This document shows, piece after piece, positions 1 through 6,863 of a stretch of 31,748 nucleotides of DNA; positions within the stretch are counted from its first letter, which is position 1; each line of letters opens with the position of its first letter. The notes below the pieces were generated by a model. That model saw nothing but the letters and a program-made list of their open reading frames with translations. It did no database searches and was not told the origin of the DNA. The position numbers and the translations under genes were made by a program. Source of the DNA: an uncultured Bacteroidota bacterium (GTDB lineage: Bacteria; Bacteroidota; Bacteroidia; UKL13-3); NCBI GenBank assembly GCA_903888395.1, contig CAISTO010000302.1, positions 1 to 31,748 on the forward strand. Reading direction: 5' to 3'.

Positions 1-494
1 AATATACTGTCTTTGTTGATTGACTCTAAAAACTCTTCATCTGTTTTTCCTAAGTTTTCAATGGAAAGTTTAGCATCTTCAGTTAAATCGCTATTCGGGT
101 ATTTTTGTAAAAACTGATTATAATAAACGCGTGCTTGTTCAAAGTCGTTTAAATTATTTTCATAACTGAAAGCAATTGAAAACAATGCTTGTTCGCAAAA
201 TTTAGAATTGGGATAAGTTTTAATTAATTTTTCAAAAAAACCAATGCCTTCTTTTGCTTTATTTAAAATACTACTTCTTTGCGCAGCTTTAAATAAAAAC
301 TCAGGTGCACGCTCATCGTCAGGATATTTTTCAACGAAGGAAGCATAATTTAAATACAAGTCGGAAATTTGTGTAATACTAAAAGCACTGTCACTGTTTT
401 CTAGTTTTGTTATTTGTTCAATCATTTTTTCCTTTGGCGAATGACAAGCATAAACAATTGAAATGGTACAAATTAATATAAATATTCTTTTCAC
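1..494 (-). CDS. TPR-type lipoprotein (3' end outside window)
   Basis: Reading leftward from a GTG at 494-492 gives about 164 residues with no stop before the window edge, so the C-terminus is missing. The start reads (V/M)KRIFILICTISIVYAC, a lipoprotein signal peptide with the lipobox cysteine at residue 17. The rest is helical, with repeated patterns such as FFEKLIKTYPNSKFCEQALF and YYNQFLQKYPNSDLTEDA. These are tetratricopeptide repeats of the kind found in YbgF/BamD-like periplasmic proteins. A role in envelope organisation follows from the family only; the exact function cannot be read. It is divergent from pdhB, with 224 bp between the two. GTG is chosen because it sits immediately before the KR-hydrophobic-Cys signal and no in-frame ATG lies upstream near it. 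Confidence 0.8.
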   Translation of the reverse strand, partial: MKRIFILICTISIVYACHSPKEKMIEQITKLENSDSAFSITQISDLYLNYASFVEKYPDDERAPEFLFKAAQRSSILNKAKEGIGFFEKLIKTYPNSKFCEQALFSIAFSYENNLNDFEQARVYYNQFLQKYPNSDLTEDAKLSIENLGKTDEEFLESINKDSI

Positions 495-664
495 TTTAAT
501 GGATTTTTAGTGCTGCAAAGAAAATGATGAAGCATTAAACTATTTTGTTAATTTTTACACAATTTTTATTAGGTTGCGCAATAATTATTACAATAATATT
601 TTAACAATATTCAATAGTAATCCATTCAAAATTCAAATCATTTACAAAAAACTTTCATTTAAAG

Positions 665-694
665 TTTGAAAGCATCGTAATCCGATTATTTTTG
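665..694 (+). promoter_or_regulatory. Promoter of pdhB (TTTG-N18-TATTTTTG)
   Basis: TTTG at 665-668 and TATTTTTG at 687-694 are 18 bp apart and match the Bacteroidetes -33/-7 consensus (TTG and TAnnTTTG). Transcription should begin near 700. The in-frame TTG at 692 therefore cannot be the start codon, and the ATG at 719 can. Confidence 0.7.
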
Positions 695-718
695 CAACAC
701 TTTTTTTTAAAAACATAC

Positions 719-1696
719 ATGAGAGTAATACAATTTAGAGAAGCCCTACGCGAAGCCATGAACGAAGAAATGCGTAGAGATAAAGATATTTTTTTAATGG
801 GCGAAGAAGTTGCCGAATACAATGGTGCTTATAAAGTGAGCCAAGGTATGTTAGAAGAATTTGGCGAAAAAAGAATCATTGATACACCCATAGCTGAACT
901 TGGTTTTGCGGGAATAGCAGTTGGTGCAGCCATGAATGGTTTACGCCCAATTGTAGAGTTCATGACTTTTAACTTTTCATTAGTTGCCATTGATCAAGTC
1001 ATTAATTCAGCTGCTAAAATGTACCAAATGAGTGGTGGACAATTTAATATGCCTATGGTATTTAGAGGACCAACAGCTAGTGCCGGACAATTAGGAGCCC
1101 AACATAGTCAAGCTTTTGAAAACTGGTATGCAAACTGCCCAGGTTTAAAAGTGGTGGTTCCTTCAAATCCTTATGATGCCAAAGGTTTGCTTAAAACTGC
1201 CATTAGAGATAACGATCCGGTTATATTCATGGAAAGTGAGCAAATGTATGGCGATAAAGGCGAAGTGCCAGAAGAAGAATACTTAATTCCAATAGGAAAA
1301 GCAGTTACCAAACGTGAAGGAACTGACGTAACTATTGTTTCATTTGGTAAAATTATAAAACTAGCTTACGTAGCTGCCGAAGAATTAGCAAAAGACGGAA
1401 TCAGTGTTGAAATTATAGATTTACGCACCGTTCGTCCAATTGATTATGAAGCAATCGTTGAGTCAGTTAAAAAAACAAATAGACTAATTATTTTAGAAGA
1501 AGCATGGCCTTTGGCCAATATCAGTACCGAAATTACTTATATGGTTCAAAAGCGCGCCTTTGATTATTTGGATGCACCTATTCGTAGAATAAATACGGCA
1601 GATGCGCCACTGGGTTACGCACCTACTTTTGTTGAGGCCTTTTTACCAAGTGTAAAACAAATTATTGATACGGTAAAAGAAGTTCTTTATAGATAG
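719..1696 (+). CDS. pdhB: Pyruvate dehydrogenase E1 component, beta subunit
   Basis: This is the beta subunit of the thiamine-diphosphate-dependent E1 enzyme, which decarboxylates pyruvate and passes the acetyl group to the lipoyl domain of E2 in the cytoplasmic pyruvate dehydrogenase complex. The protein is 325 residues, the usual length. It starts MRVIQFREALREAMNEEM and carries the conserved GEEVAEYNGAYKVSQGM, PIAELGFAGIAVGAAMNG and VEFMTFNFSLVAIDQ blocks of E1-beta (transketolase pyrimidine-binding and C-terminal domains). A longer frame opens at a TTG at 692, but that codon lies inside the predicted -7 box, so ATG 719 is preferred. The gene is monocistronic here, with a strong terminator downstream. 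Other branched-chain 2-oxoacid E1-beta proteins are close relatives, but the motifs fit PdhB best. Confidence 0.95.
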   Translation: MRVIQFREALREAMNEEMRRDKDIFLMGEEVAEYNGAYKVSQGMLEEFGEKRIIDTPIAELGFAGIAVGAAMNGLRPIVEFMTFNFSLVAIDQVINSAAKMYQMSGGQFNMPMVFRGPTASAGQLGAQHSQAFENWYANCPGLKVVVPSNPYDAKGLLKTAIRDNDPVIFMESEQMYGDKGEVPEEEYLIPIGKAVTKREGTDVTIVSFGKIIKLAYVAAEELAKDGISVEIIDLRTVRPIDYEAIVESVKKTNRLIILEEAWPLANISTEITYMVQKRAFDYLDAPIRRINTADAPLGYAPTFVEAFLPSVKQIIDTVKEVLYR

Positions 1697-1730
1697 TTGA
1701 TAGTTGTCAGTTGATGGTTGTCAGTTGATA
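1696..1730 (+). repeat. 14-bp tandem repeat after pdhB stop
   Basis: The unit GTTGATRGTTGTCA occurs twice (1696-1709 and 1710-1723), followed by a partial GTTGATA. The first unit begins on the last base of the pdhB stop codon. The same unit occurs after the helicase stop at 23149-23176 in the same orientation relative to the gene. Confidence 0.85.
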
Positions 1731-1744
1731 GACGATACCATTTG

Positions 1745-1764
1745 GTCATTGAGCTTGTCGAAAT
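1745..1764 (+). repeat. Single arm of an interspersed palindromic repeat
   Basis: GTCATTGAGCTTGTCGAAAT resembles the arm GTCATATTGAGCGAAGTCGA of the palindromic element at 5707-5775. No matching opposite arm is seen nearby. It looks like a degenerate or half copy of an intergenic repeat family. Confidence 0.55.
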
Positions 1765-1802
1765 GCCAACAATTATCTTTTCGAATTTCTATATTTCGAA
1801 TC

Positions 1803-1846
1803 TTAAAAAAGCCATTAGTTATTTACCTAACTAATGGCTTTTTAAT
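1803..1846 (+). terminator. Rho-independent terminator of pdhB
   Basis: Arms AAAAAAGCCATTAGTTA (ending 1821) and TAACTAATGGCTTTTT (1828-1843) pair perfectly around a 6-base loop and are followed by T-rich sequence. Confidence 0.9.
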
Positions 1847-1872
1847 TTGGTATTTTATTATAAATTCGTTTT

Positions 1873-2364
1873 ATGAAACGCCTTCTTTTTATTAAACTAT
1901 TTATGTTTGGTTTTTTGCTTTGCAATGCGCAACAAAAAATCATGTTTCTTGAAAAAGGAAATCAGCAAGAAATTGGAAATAGCATTTATACACTTCCTAC
2001 AACTGTAACATGTACTTTCGGTAATAAGGTAAAAAGAGATTTAGTGCTTGAGAAAGTACAAGGCGATAGCTTTTATTTTGAACAATATTACAACCAAGAA
2101 GCCAATTACGACTGTTTGATTAAATCGGTTGGAAAAATAAAGTTTCATAAGAAAAGCGAAAACTTTTTGTATTTTATTGACGGAGTATTTATTGCTTCAG
2201 CATCTTTTTTAACTTTTGGAACATTCGTTGGCTTGTTTAATTATCCTCCAATTGCATTTGTTTTGGGACCTATTGCGGCATTAAATATTGTAATTGTTGT
2301 TGCCATAAGCAAAAAACTTCCAAAATCTTATATCATTCAAAATTGGAAACTACATGTTTTATAA
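1873..2364 (+). CDS. Exported small protein of unknown function, tandem copy 1
   Basis: This is a protein of 163 residues that I do not recognise. Residues 1-19 form a signal peptide (MKRLLFIKLFMFGFLLCNAQ). A polar, beta-rich stretch of about 85 residues follows, then two hydrophobic segments (about 105-123 and 126-146), and the protein ends in a Trp-containing tail. Its plan matches the next gene: signal peptide, a 'LxKG...LP' opening, a polar middle, 'V.KI', two membrane segments and a C-terminal W. The two therefore look like diverged tandem paralogues. Its 3' end overlaps the next start by 11 bases, so they are probably co-transcribed. No catalytic motif was seen, and membrane location is inferred from hydrophobicity only. 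Confidence 0.65.
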   Translation: MKRLLFIKLFMFGFLLCNAQQKIMFLEKGNQQEIGNSIYTLPTTVTCTFGNKVKRDLVLEKVQGDSFYFEQYYNQEANYDCLIKSVGKIKFHKKSENFLYFIDGVFIASASFLTFGTFVGLFNYPPIAFVLGPIAALNIVIVVAISKKLPKSYIIQNWKLHVL

Positions 2365-2815
2365 ATTACTCATTGTATTTCTGTTTGTTGCTTTAGGCCA
2401 AAGTATTTTTGCGCAAGATTTAGTATTACAAAAAAACGGTACTACCAAAACATACCAATTTTCTTTGCCTAAAAGAATAACATTTGAATACAAAACTGAT
2501 AGTGGAATGATTACGATTAAAGCCAAAGCCATTCGTTACGAATTTCCTTATTTAACCATTAAAAAAAATAAAAATACGACAATAGTTGATGTAAGAAAAA
2601 TTACGACACTTTATTATACTTCTCGAATTGCAGGTTTGTATTATGTTGGAGGTACTGCCATTGCGCTTTTTTGTATTCCAATAGTTGTTATATCAATGAA
2701 AGAAAGAATTTACGAAGCGGCATTTTTCTTTACTTTGCCACTTGCACTCACCTATATTCAGTATCGGGAGGCAAACAGAACATTTGATACCCAACAAAAA
2801 TGGCATTTTAAATAA
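2354..2815 (+). CDS. Exported small protein of unknown function, tandem copy 2
   Basis: This protein has 153 residues and a signal peptide (MFYKLLIVFLFVALGQSIFAQ). Its opening LVLQKNGTTKTYQFSLPKR parallels the neighbour's LEKGNQQEIGNSIYTLP. Two hydrophobic segments follow (about 95-112 and 120-136), with a Trp near the end. It overlaps the preceding gene by 11 bases and reads in another frame, which suggests translational coupling. The function is unknown and no family is recognised. The pair may act together at the envelope, but that is inference from co-location and shared plan only. Confidence 0.65.
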   Translation: MFYKLLIVFLFVALGQSIFAQDLVLQKNGTTKTYQFSLPKRITFEYKTDSGMITIKAKAIRYEFPYLTIKKNKNTTIVDVRKITTLYYTSRIAGLYYVGGTAIALFCIPIVVISMKERIYEAAFFFTLPLALTYIQYREANRTFDTQQKWHFK

Positions 2816-2821
2816 GTATTT

Positions 2822-2995
2822 TTACTTCTTTATTTTCTTATAACCATAGGCCACAACAGCGGCTACTAATAATATAATTTCTCCATCAACTGAAAAATCT
2901 TGTGGTTCGTCATCAAATCTACTAATGCTTCCTTATTATGCATTAGCTACAAAGTTTATGCATACCAATATTGATGTGATTGCTATTACTATCAT
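2822..2995 (-). pseudogene. Possible broken small exported protein with C-terminal PID-CTERM-like tail
   Basis: Reading leftward from an ATG at 2995-2993 gives a signal-peptide-like MIVIAITSILVCINFVANA. Two adjacent stops follow (TAATAA, 2938-2933). In the same frame it continues GSISRFDDEPQDFSVDGEI, a hydrophobic ILLVAAVVAYGYKKIKK, and a stop at 2824-2822. A short acidic/proline stretch, then (P/S)(I/V)D, a hydrophobic helix and a basic end is the plan of small Bacteroidetes proteins with a C-terminal membrane/sorting tail (PID-CTERM type). Both halves fit in one frame, so in-frame nonsense changes are the simplest reading. The remnant is short and chance cannot be excluded. Confidence 0.4.
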
Positions 2996-3114
2996 TTTTA
3001 TAATTTTCCATAATCCATATTAAAAAAAAGGCAATGCATTGCATACTTGCACCTAATAAACAAATGTGATTATAACTAAAGCTATGTTTTGAAAAAGCAA
3101 ATATCATGCATAAC

Positions 3115-3160
3115 TTATGACTGGAGTCATAAATTCAAATAGCTGTAAAACACACCTTTG
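3115..3160 (+). promoter_or_regulatory. Crp/Fnr-type operator and -7 box of the cytochrome c-nosZ operon
   Basis: TTATGACTGGAGTCATAA (3115-3132) is a perfect palindrome of two 6-base half-sites with a 6-base spacer. A -7-like box CACCTTTG (3153-3160) follows. The palindrome centre (3123.5) is 36.5 bases from the last G of the box, the same geometry as at 11581-11626 and 15041-15086. This fits a class II activator site near -41.5. There is no good -33 box, as expected for an activator-dependent promoter. Confidence 0.7.
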
Positions 3161-3186
3161 TTTCCATAAACTAGATAAAAATAAAC

Positions 3187-3678
3187 ATGAAAAAAATCTT
3201 TGTAATCTTAACATTTGCTTCCATATTATATGCCTGCGGTGATGGTGAATCAAAATCTGAATCTAAAACTGAAGAGGCCGTTGAAGCAACAACTGAGGGA
3301 ACAGCAGCAAATGCAAACCCTGACTATGACCCTAAAAGAGGCGAAGGAAAATTTACTGCAGAAACCGTAAAAATAGGTACAACTATAGATGCAACTATGG
3401 CAACTGAAGGAGAAAAAATTCAATCGGTAAAATGCAGTGCTTGCCATAAACTAACTGATGAAAAATTAGTTGGTCCAGGTTGGGCGGGTGTAACTACACG
3501 CAGAAACCCAGAATGGATTATGAACTTTATTACCAATCCCGATCCAATGATTGACAAGGATCCAGTAGTTCAAGCCTCATTAGAACTTTGCTTAGTGCGT
3601 ATGCCAAACCAAAGTTTAACAGACGATGATGCAAGACATTTATTAGAATTTATGCGTAAAAATGACGGTGTTAAATAA
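3187..3678 (+). CDS. c-type cytochrome lipoprotein, probable electron donor to NosZ
   Basis: This protein of 163 residues has a lipoprotein signal (MKKIFVILTFASILYAC, Cys17) and an acidic low-complexity linker at about residues 20-45. A single cytochrome c domain follows. Haem attachment is CSACH at residues 83-87, and the likely axial Met is M139 in LVRMPNQ. It should be anchored in the periplasmic space and carry single electrons. Because it lies 21 bases upstream of nosZ under a shared promoter, the inferred role is electron delivery to nitrous oxide reductase, as for monohaem cytochromes found beside nosZ in other Bacteroidetes. The cytochrome assignment is firm; the NosZ partnership is inferred from context. 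Confidence 0.9.
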   Translation: MKKIFVILTFASILYACGDGESKSESKTEEAVEATTEGTAANANPDYDPKRGEGKFTAETVKIGTTIDATMATEGEKIQSVKCSACHKLTDEKLVGPGWAGVTTRRNPEWIMNFITNPDPMIDKDPVVQASLELCLVRMPNQSLTDDDARHLLEFMRKNDGVK

Positions 3679-3699
3679 ACAATAAAACAAGTACCCCAA

Positions 3700-5661
3700 A
3701 TGAAAAAAAATATAATAATTTTAAGTTCAGTAATAGGCTTGGCCATGCTTTCGGTAGTAGGCTGTAAACCTAAAAATACAAGCAATGCCACAAGTGCCGA
3801 TGCAGCACAAAAAGTGTATGTAGCACCTGGTAAATACGATGAAATTTACAACTTTGTAAGTGGTGGATTTAGTGGTCAAATGAGTGTTTATGGAATTCCG
3901 TCTGGTCGTTTGCTACGTGTAATACCCGTATTTTCACAAGATCCAGAAAAAGGTTGGGGTTACAGTGAAGAAACAAAACCTATGATGAATACATCGCATG
4001 GTTTTACTCCTTGGGATGATTTGCACCATGTGCAACTTTCAAAAACCAATGGTGAAGTAGATGGAAGATGGGTGTTTGGAAATGCAAACAATACACCTCG
4101 TGTGGCTCGCATTGATTTAAGCACTTTCCGTACTCAAGAAATTATAGAATTACCTAACAGTGGTGGAAATCACTCCTCACCATTTATTACAGAAAATACT
4201 GAGTATGTAGTAGCTGGTACACGTTTTAGTGTTCCAATGGATGATGCAAATGGCGATGTACCAATTAACACTTACAAAGAAAATTTCAAAGGAACCTTGA
4301 GTTTCATTAGTGTAGGTAAAGAAGATGGAAAAATGGATATTGCTTTCCAAATAGAATGCCCAGGCGTAAACTTTGATTTAAGTAGGGCTGGTAAAGGTGT
4401 TTCTCATGGATGGTTCTTCTTTTCATGCTACAATACAGAACAAGCAAATTCATTGTTAGAAGTGAATGCTTCGCAAAAAGACAAAGATTTTGTGATGGCT
4501 GTAAATTGGAAAAAAGCAGAAGAATATATGAAAGCTGGTAAAGGTAAAAAACAAGCTGTAAGATATGCGCATAACACCTATAGCGAAAAAACGCATTCAG
4601 CTACTTCTGAAATAAAAACAGAGGTGTTGGTATTAAATGCAAAAGAGTTAAAAGACATTTGTTACTTTATTCCTTGTCCTAAATCGCCTCATGGTTGCGA
4701 TGTTTCTCCAACAGGTGAATTCATTGTAGCAAGTGGTAAATTAGCTGCTGTTATTCCAGTATTTAGTTTCGATAAAATTCAAAAAGCAATTGCAGCAAAA
4801 AGTTATGATGGCGAATTTGATGGCATTCCAGTTATTAAATACGAATCGGCTTTACAAGGTGAAGTTAAAAAACCAGGTTTAGGTCCTTTACATACCGAAT
4901 TTGATGACAATGGAAATGCTTACACTTCAATGTTTGTATCTTCTGAAGTGGTTAAATGGAGTTTAAAAGATTTAAAAGTATTAGACAGAGCACCTACTTT
5001 TTATTCTATTGGTCACTTATGTGTAGTAGGTGGTGATACTAAAAAACCAACGGGAAAATACTTAATAGCTTATAATAAAATTACAAAAGACAGGTATTTA
5101 CCTACAGGTCCTGAGTTATCGCAAAGCGCACAGTTATTTGACATTAGTGGCGACAAAATGAAACTATTATTAGATTTCCCTACCATTGGCGAACCACATT
5201 ATGCACAAGCATGTTTGGCTAGTTTAATCAAAGACAAATCGGTAAAAATGTTTAAGATCGAAGAAAACAGCCATCCTTATGTAGCAAAAGGAGAAAAAGA
5301 AACTAAAGTAGTAAGAGAAGGAAAAAAAGTGCATGTTTACATGACTGCCATTCGCTCACATTTATCACCCGATAATATTGAAGGAATTAAAATGGGAGAT
5401 GAAGTATATTTCCATGTTACTAACTTAGAGCAAGATTGGGATGTGCCACATGGCTTTGCTATCAAAGGAGTATCGAATGCTGAGTTATTAATTATGCCAG
5501 GCGAAACACAAACTTTAAAATGGATTCCTACCAAAGTTGGTATTTCACCCATGTATTGTACCGATTTTTGTAGTGCTTTACACCAAGAAATGCAAGGATA
5601 TGTTCGCGTATCACCAGCATCAAGTAAAGTTCCTATAAGCTTTAGTTTAGGTGCTAAGTAA
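3700..5661 (+). CDS. nosZ: Nitrous oxide reductase, clade II (Sec-type)
   Basis: NosZ reduces N2O to N2 in the periplasm using a CuA electron-entry site and a CuZ catalytic cluster. This protein has 653 residues. CuZ His ligands are visible as DDLHH (109/110), GGNH (158), SPHG (331), GPLH (398), SIGH (439) and GEPH (500), seven in all. The C-terminal cupredoxin domain holds CuA: H584 (VPHGF) plus C620, C624, H628 and M631 in YCTDFCSALHQEM. The N-terminus is an ordinary Sec signal with a possible lipobox (SVVGC, Cys22) and no twin arginine, so it belongs to the Sec-dependent clade II and may be membrane-anchored. It is co-transcribed with the upstream cytochrome. All copper ligands are present and the frame is intact, so it should be functional. 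Confidence 0.97.
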   Translation: MKKNIIILSSVIGLAMLSVVGCKPKNTSNATSADAAQKVYVAPGKYDEIYNFVSGGFSGQMSVYGIPSGRLLRVIPVFSQDPEKGWGYSEETKPMMNTSHGFTPWDDLHHVQLSKTNGEVDGRWVFGNANNTPRVARIDLSTFRTQEIIELPNSGGNHSSPFITENTEYVVAGTRFSVPMDDANGDVPINTYKENFKGTLSFISVGKEDGKMDIAFQIECPGVNFDLSRAGKGVSHGWFFFSCYNTEQANSLLEVNASQKDKDFVMAVNWKKAEEYMKAGKGKKQAVRYAHNTYSEKTHSATSEIKTEVLVLNAKELKDICYFIPCPKSPHGCDVSPTGEFIVASGKLAAVIPVFSFDKIQKAIAAKSYDGEFDGIPVIKYESALQGEVKKPGLGPLHTEFDDNGNAYTSMFVSSEVVKWSLKDLKVLDRAPTFYSIGHLCVVGGDTKKPTGKYLIAYNKITKDRYLPTGPELSQSAQLFDISGDKMKLLLDFPTIGEPHYAQACLASLIKDKSVKMFKIEENSHPYVAKGEKETKVVREGKKVHVYMTAIRSHLSPDNIEGIKMGDEVYFHVTNLEQDWDVPHGFAIKGVSNAELLIMPGETQTLKWIPTKVGISPMYCTDFCSALHQEMQGYVRVSPASSKVPISFSLGAK

Positions 5662-5706
5662 TAATAAATAATTTATAAAGGCTCTTTCAAAATCCCTTAT
5701 TTTCTA

Positions 5707-5775
5707 GTCAGTTCGAGCGAAGTCGAGAACCTTATATTTTCGTTTTCAACATATTTCGACTTCGCTCAATATGAC
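5707..5775. repeat. Palindromic interspersed repeat between nosZ and nosL
   Basis: GTCAGTTCGAGCGAAGTCGA (5707-5726) and its inverted partner ending ...TCGACTTCGCTCAATATGAC (5756-5775) share the 12-base core GAGCGAAGTCGA. The intervening sequence is about 30 bases and AT-rich. The structure resembles REP-type intergenic elements. A related half copy lies at 1745-1764. Confidence 0.75.
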
Positions 5776-5785
5776 AAAAATGTGA

Positions 5786-5816
5786 AGAGGCTGCCCTATT
5801 GAGACAGCCTCTTTTA
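5786..5816 (+). terminator. Hairpin terminator/attenuator between nosZ and nosL
   Basis: AGAGGCTG (5786-5793) pairs with CAGCCTCT (5805-5812) and is followed by TTTTATTT. It sits inside what otherwise looks like one nos transcription unit, and no TAnnTTTG box was found before nosL. Partial readthrough, giving more nosZ than accessory-gene mRNA, is therefore plausible. Confidence 0.75.
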
Positions 5817-5844
5817 TTTACCAGTCATTCAATTTTCAATTACC

Positions 5845-6849
5845 ATGAAATTAACAACATTACAGCGCATGCTTTTATTTGTAGCAGCCGCACTTTTAGG
5901 TTCATCTATTTTTGTTGCCATTTGGCGCATAGAATTAGAAGCACCGCAATATCCTGAGGGCTTAAATTTATTAATTTATGCCAATAAATTAGGAGGAAAC
6001 GTAGATATTATAAATGGCTTGAACCATTATATAGGCATGCAAACTTTACATGCCGAAAACTTTATTGAGTTTACTATTTTGCCTTATATCATTGGTTTTT
6101 TTGCAGCATTTTCTCTGCTTGCAGCAATTATTGCTAATAAAAAAATAGCTAATATTTTATTCTTTTCATTTGTAGCTTTTGGCATAATAGCCATGATTGA
6201 TTTTTACAGGTGGAATTATAATTACGGACATAATTTAGATCCAAATGCTGCCATTATAGTTCCAGGAATGGCCTATCAACCACCATTGATTGGCTACAAA
6301 CAATTATTAAACTTTGGTGCATTTTCAATTCCTGATATTGGTGGTTGGTTTTTTATAACTGCTGGTTTATTCATGCTAACCGTATTTGTAACAGGAACAA
6401 AATTTTGGGCTAAAAAGTTTACCAAAAATGTTGTTCCATTAGTTGTTTTTGGATTTATTTCTTTGCTTACATCTTGCACAGCGGATGGACCAAAACAACC
6501 AAAACTTCATCACACCAATTGTGACTTTTGTAAAATGACCATTGCCAACGAAAAATTTATTGCACAATGTGCAACAGACAAGGGCAGGGTTTATTACTTT
6601 GATGACATCAGCTGTATGGTTCGTTTTAAAAGGGAAAACACTGCTTTTTCAATAGCAAACTTTTACATTGCCGACTTTAACAATCCAACAAAATATTTAA
6701 AAATTAGCGAAGCAATTTTATTTAAAAACGAAGAAATAAAAAGTCCAATGGGCGGTAATATTATTGCTTTTTCAAAGCAAACCGATGCAGAAGAATTTAT
6801 ACAAAAACATGCTGCAACAAAAATTTCATGGGAAGAGTTAAACAAGTAA
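5845..6849 (+). CDS. nosL: Membrane domain fused to NosL copper chaperone
   Basis: NosL is a periplasmic Cu(I) chaperone for NosZ maturation. This 334-residue frame has two parts. Residues 1-190 are a membrane domain with helices at about 8-27, 75-97, 102-120 and 160-185, and conserved-looking loops (NGLNHYIGMQTLH, MAYQPPLIGYKQLLNFGAFS). A further helix (194-210) then ends in LLTSC, a lipobox-like motif with Cys211. The NosL domain runs 212-334 with CDFCKM (C226, C229, M231), FDDISCM (C257, M258) and SPMGG. No start codon lies just upstream of the NosL domain, so it is not simply a separate gene in frame. The membrane part may correspond to the extra membrane protein found beside nosZ in clade II loci; I cannot tell whether this fusion is usual for the phylum. 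Confidence 0.85.
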   Translation: MKLTTLQRMLLFVAAALLGSSIFVAIWRIELEAPQYPEGLNLLIYANKLGGNVDIINGLNHYIGMQTLHAENFIEFTILPYIIGFFAAFSLLAAIIANKKIANILFFSFVAFGIIAMIDFYRWNYNYGHNLDPNAAIIVPGMAYQPPLIGYKQLLNFGAFSIPDIGGWFFITAGLFMLTVFVTGTKFWAKKFTKNVVPLVVFGFISLLTSCTADGPKQPKLHHTNCDFCKMTIANEKFIAQCATDKGRVYYFDDISCMVRFKRENTAFSIANFYIADFNNPTKYLKISEAILFKNEEIKSPMGGNIIAFSKQTDAEEFIQKHAATKISWEELNK

Positions 6850-6863
6850 TTGATAAAACAAAA

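Noticed and set aside
692..718. Upstream TTG start for pdhB adding nine residues
   Set aside because: The codon lies inside the predicted -7 box TATTTTTG, so it would not be on the transcript; the ATG at 719 matches the family N-terminus.
1704..1895. 63-residue open frame after pdhB
   Set aside because: It spans repeats and the terminator hairpin, and has no coding features.
5337..5552. 71-residue minus-strand frame inside nosZ
   Set aside because: It is antisense to the conserved CuA domain region of nosZ with no supporting signal.
6828..6863. Upstream ATG for nosD inside nosL
   Set aside because: It would place charged residues ahead of the signal peptide; ATG 6864 gives a normal one.
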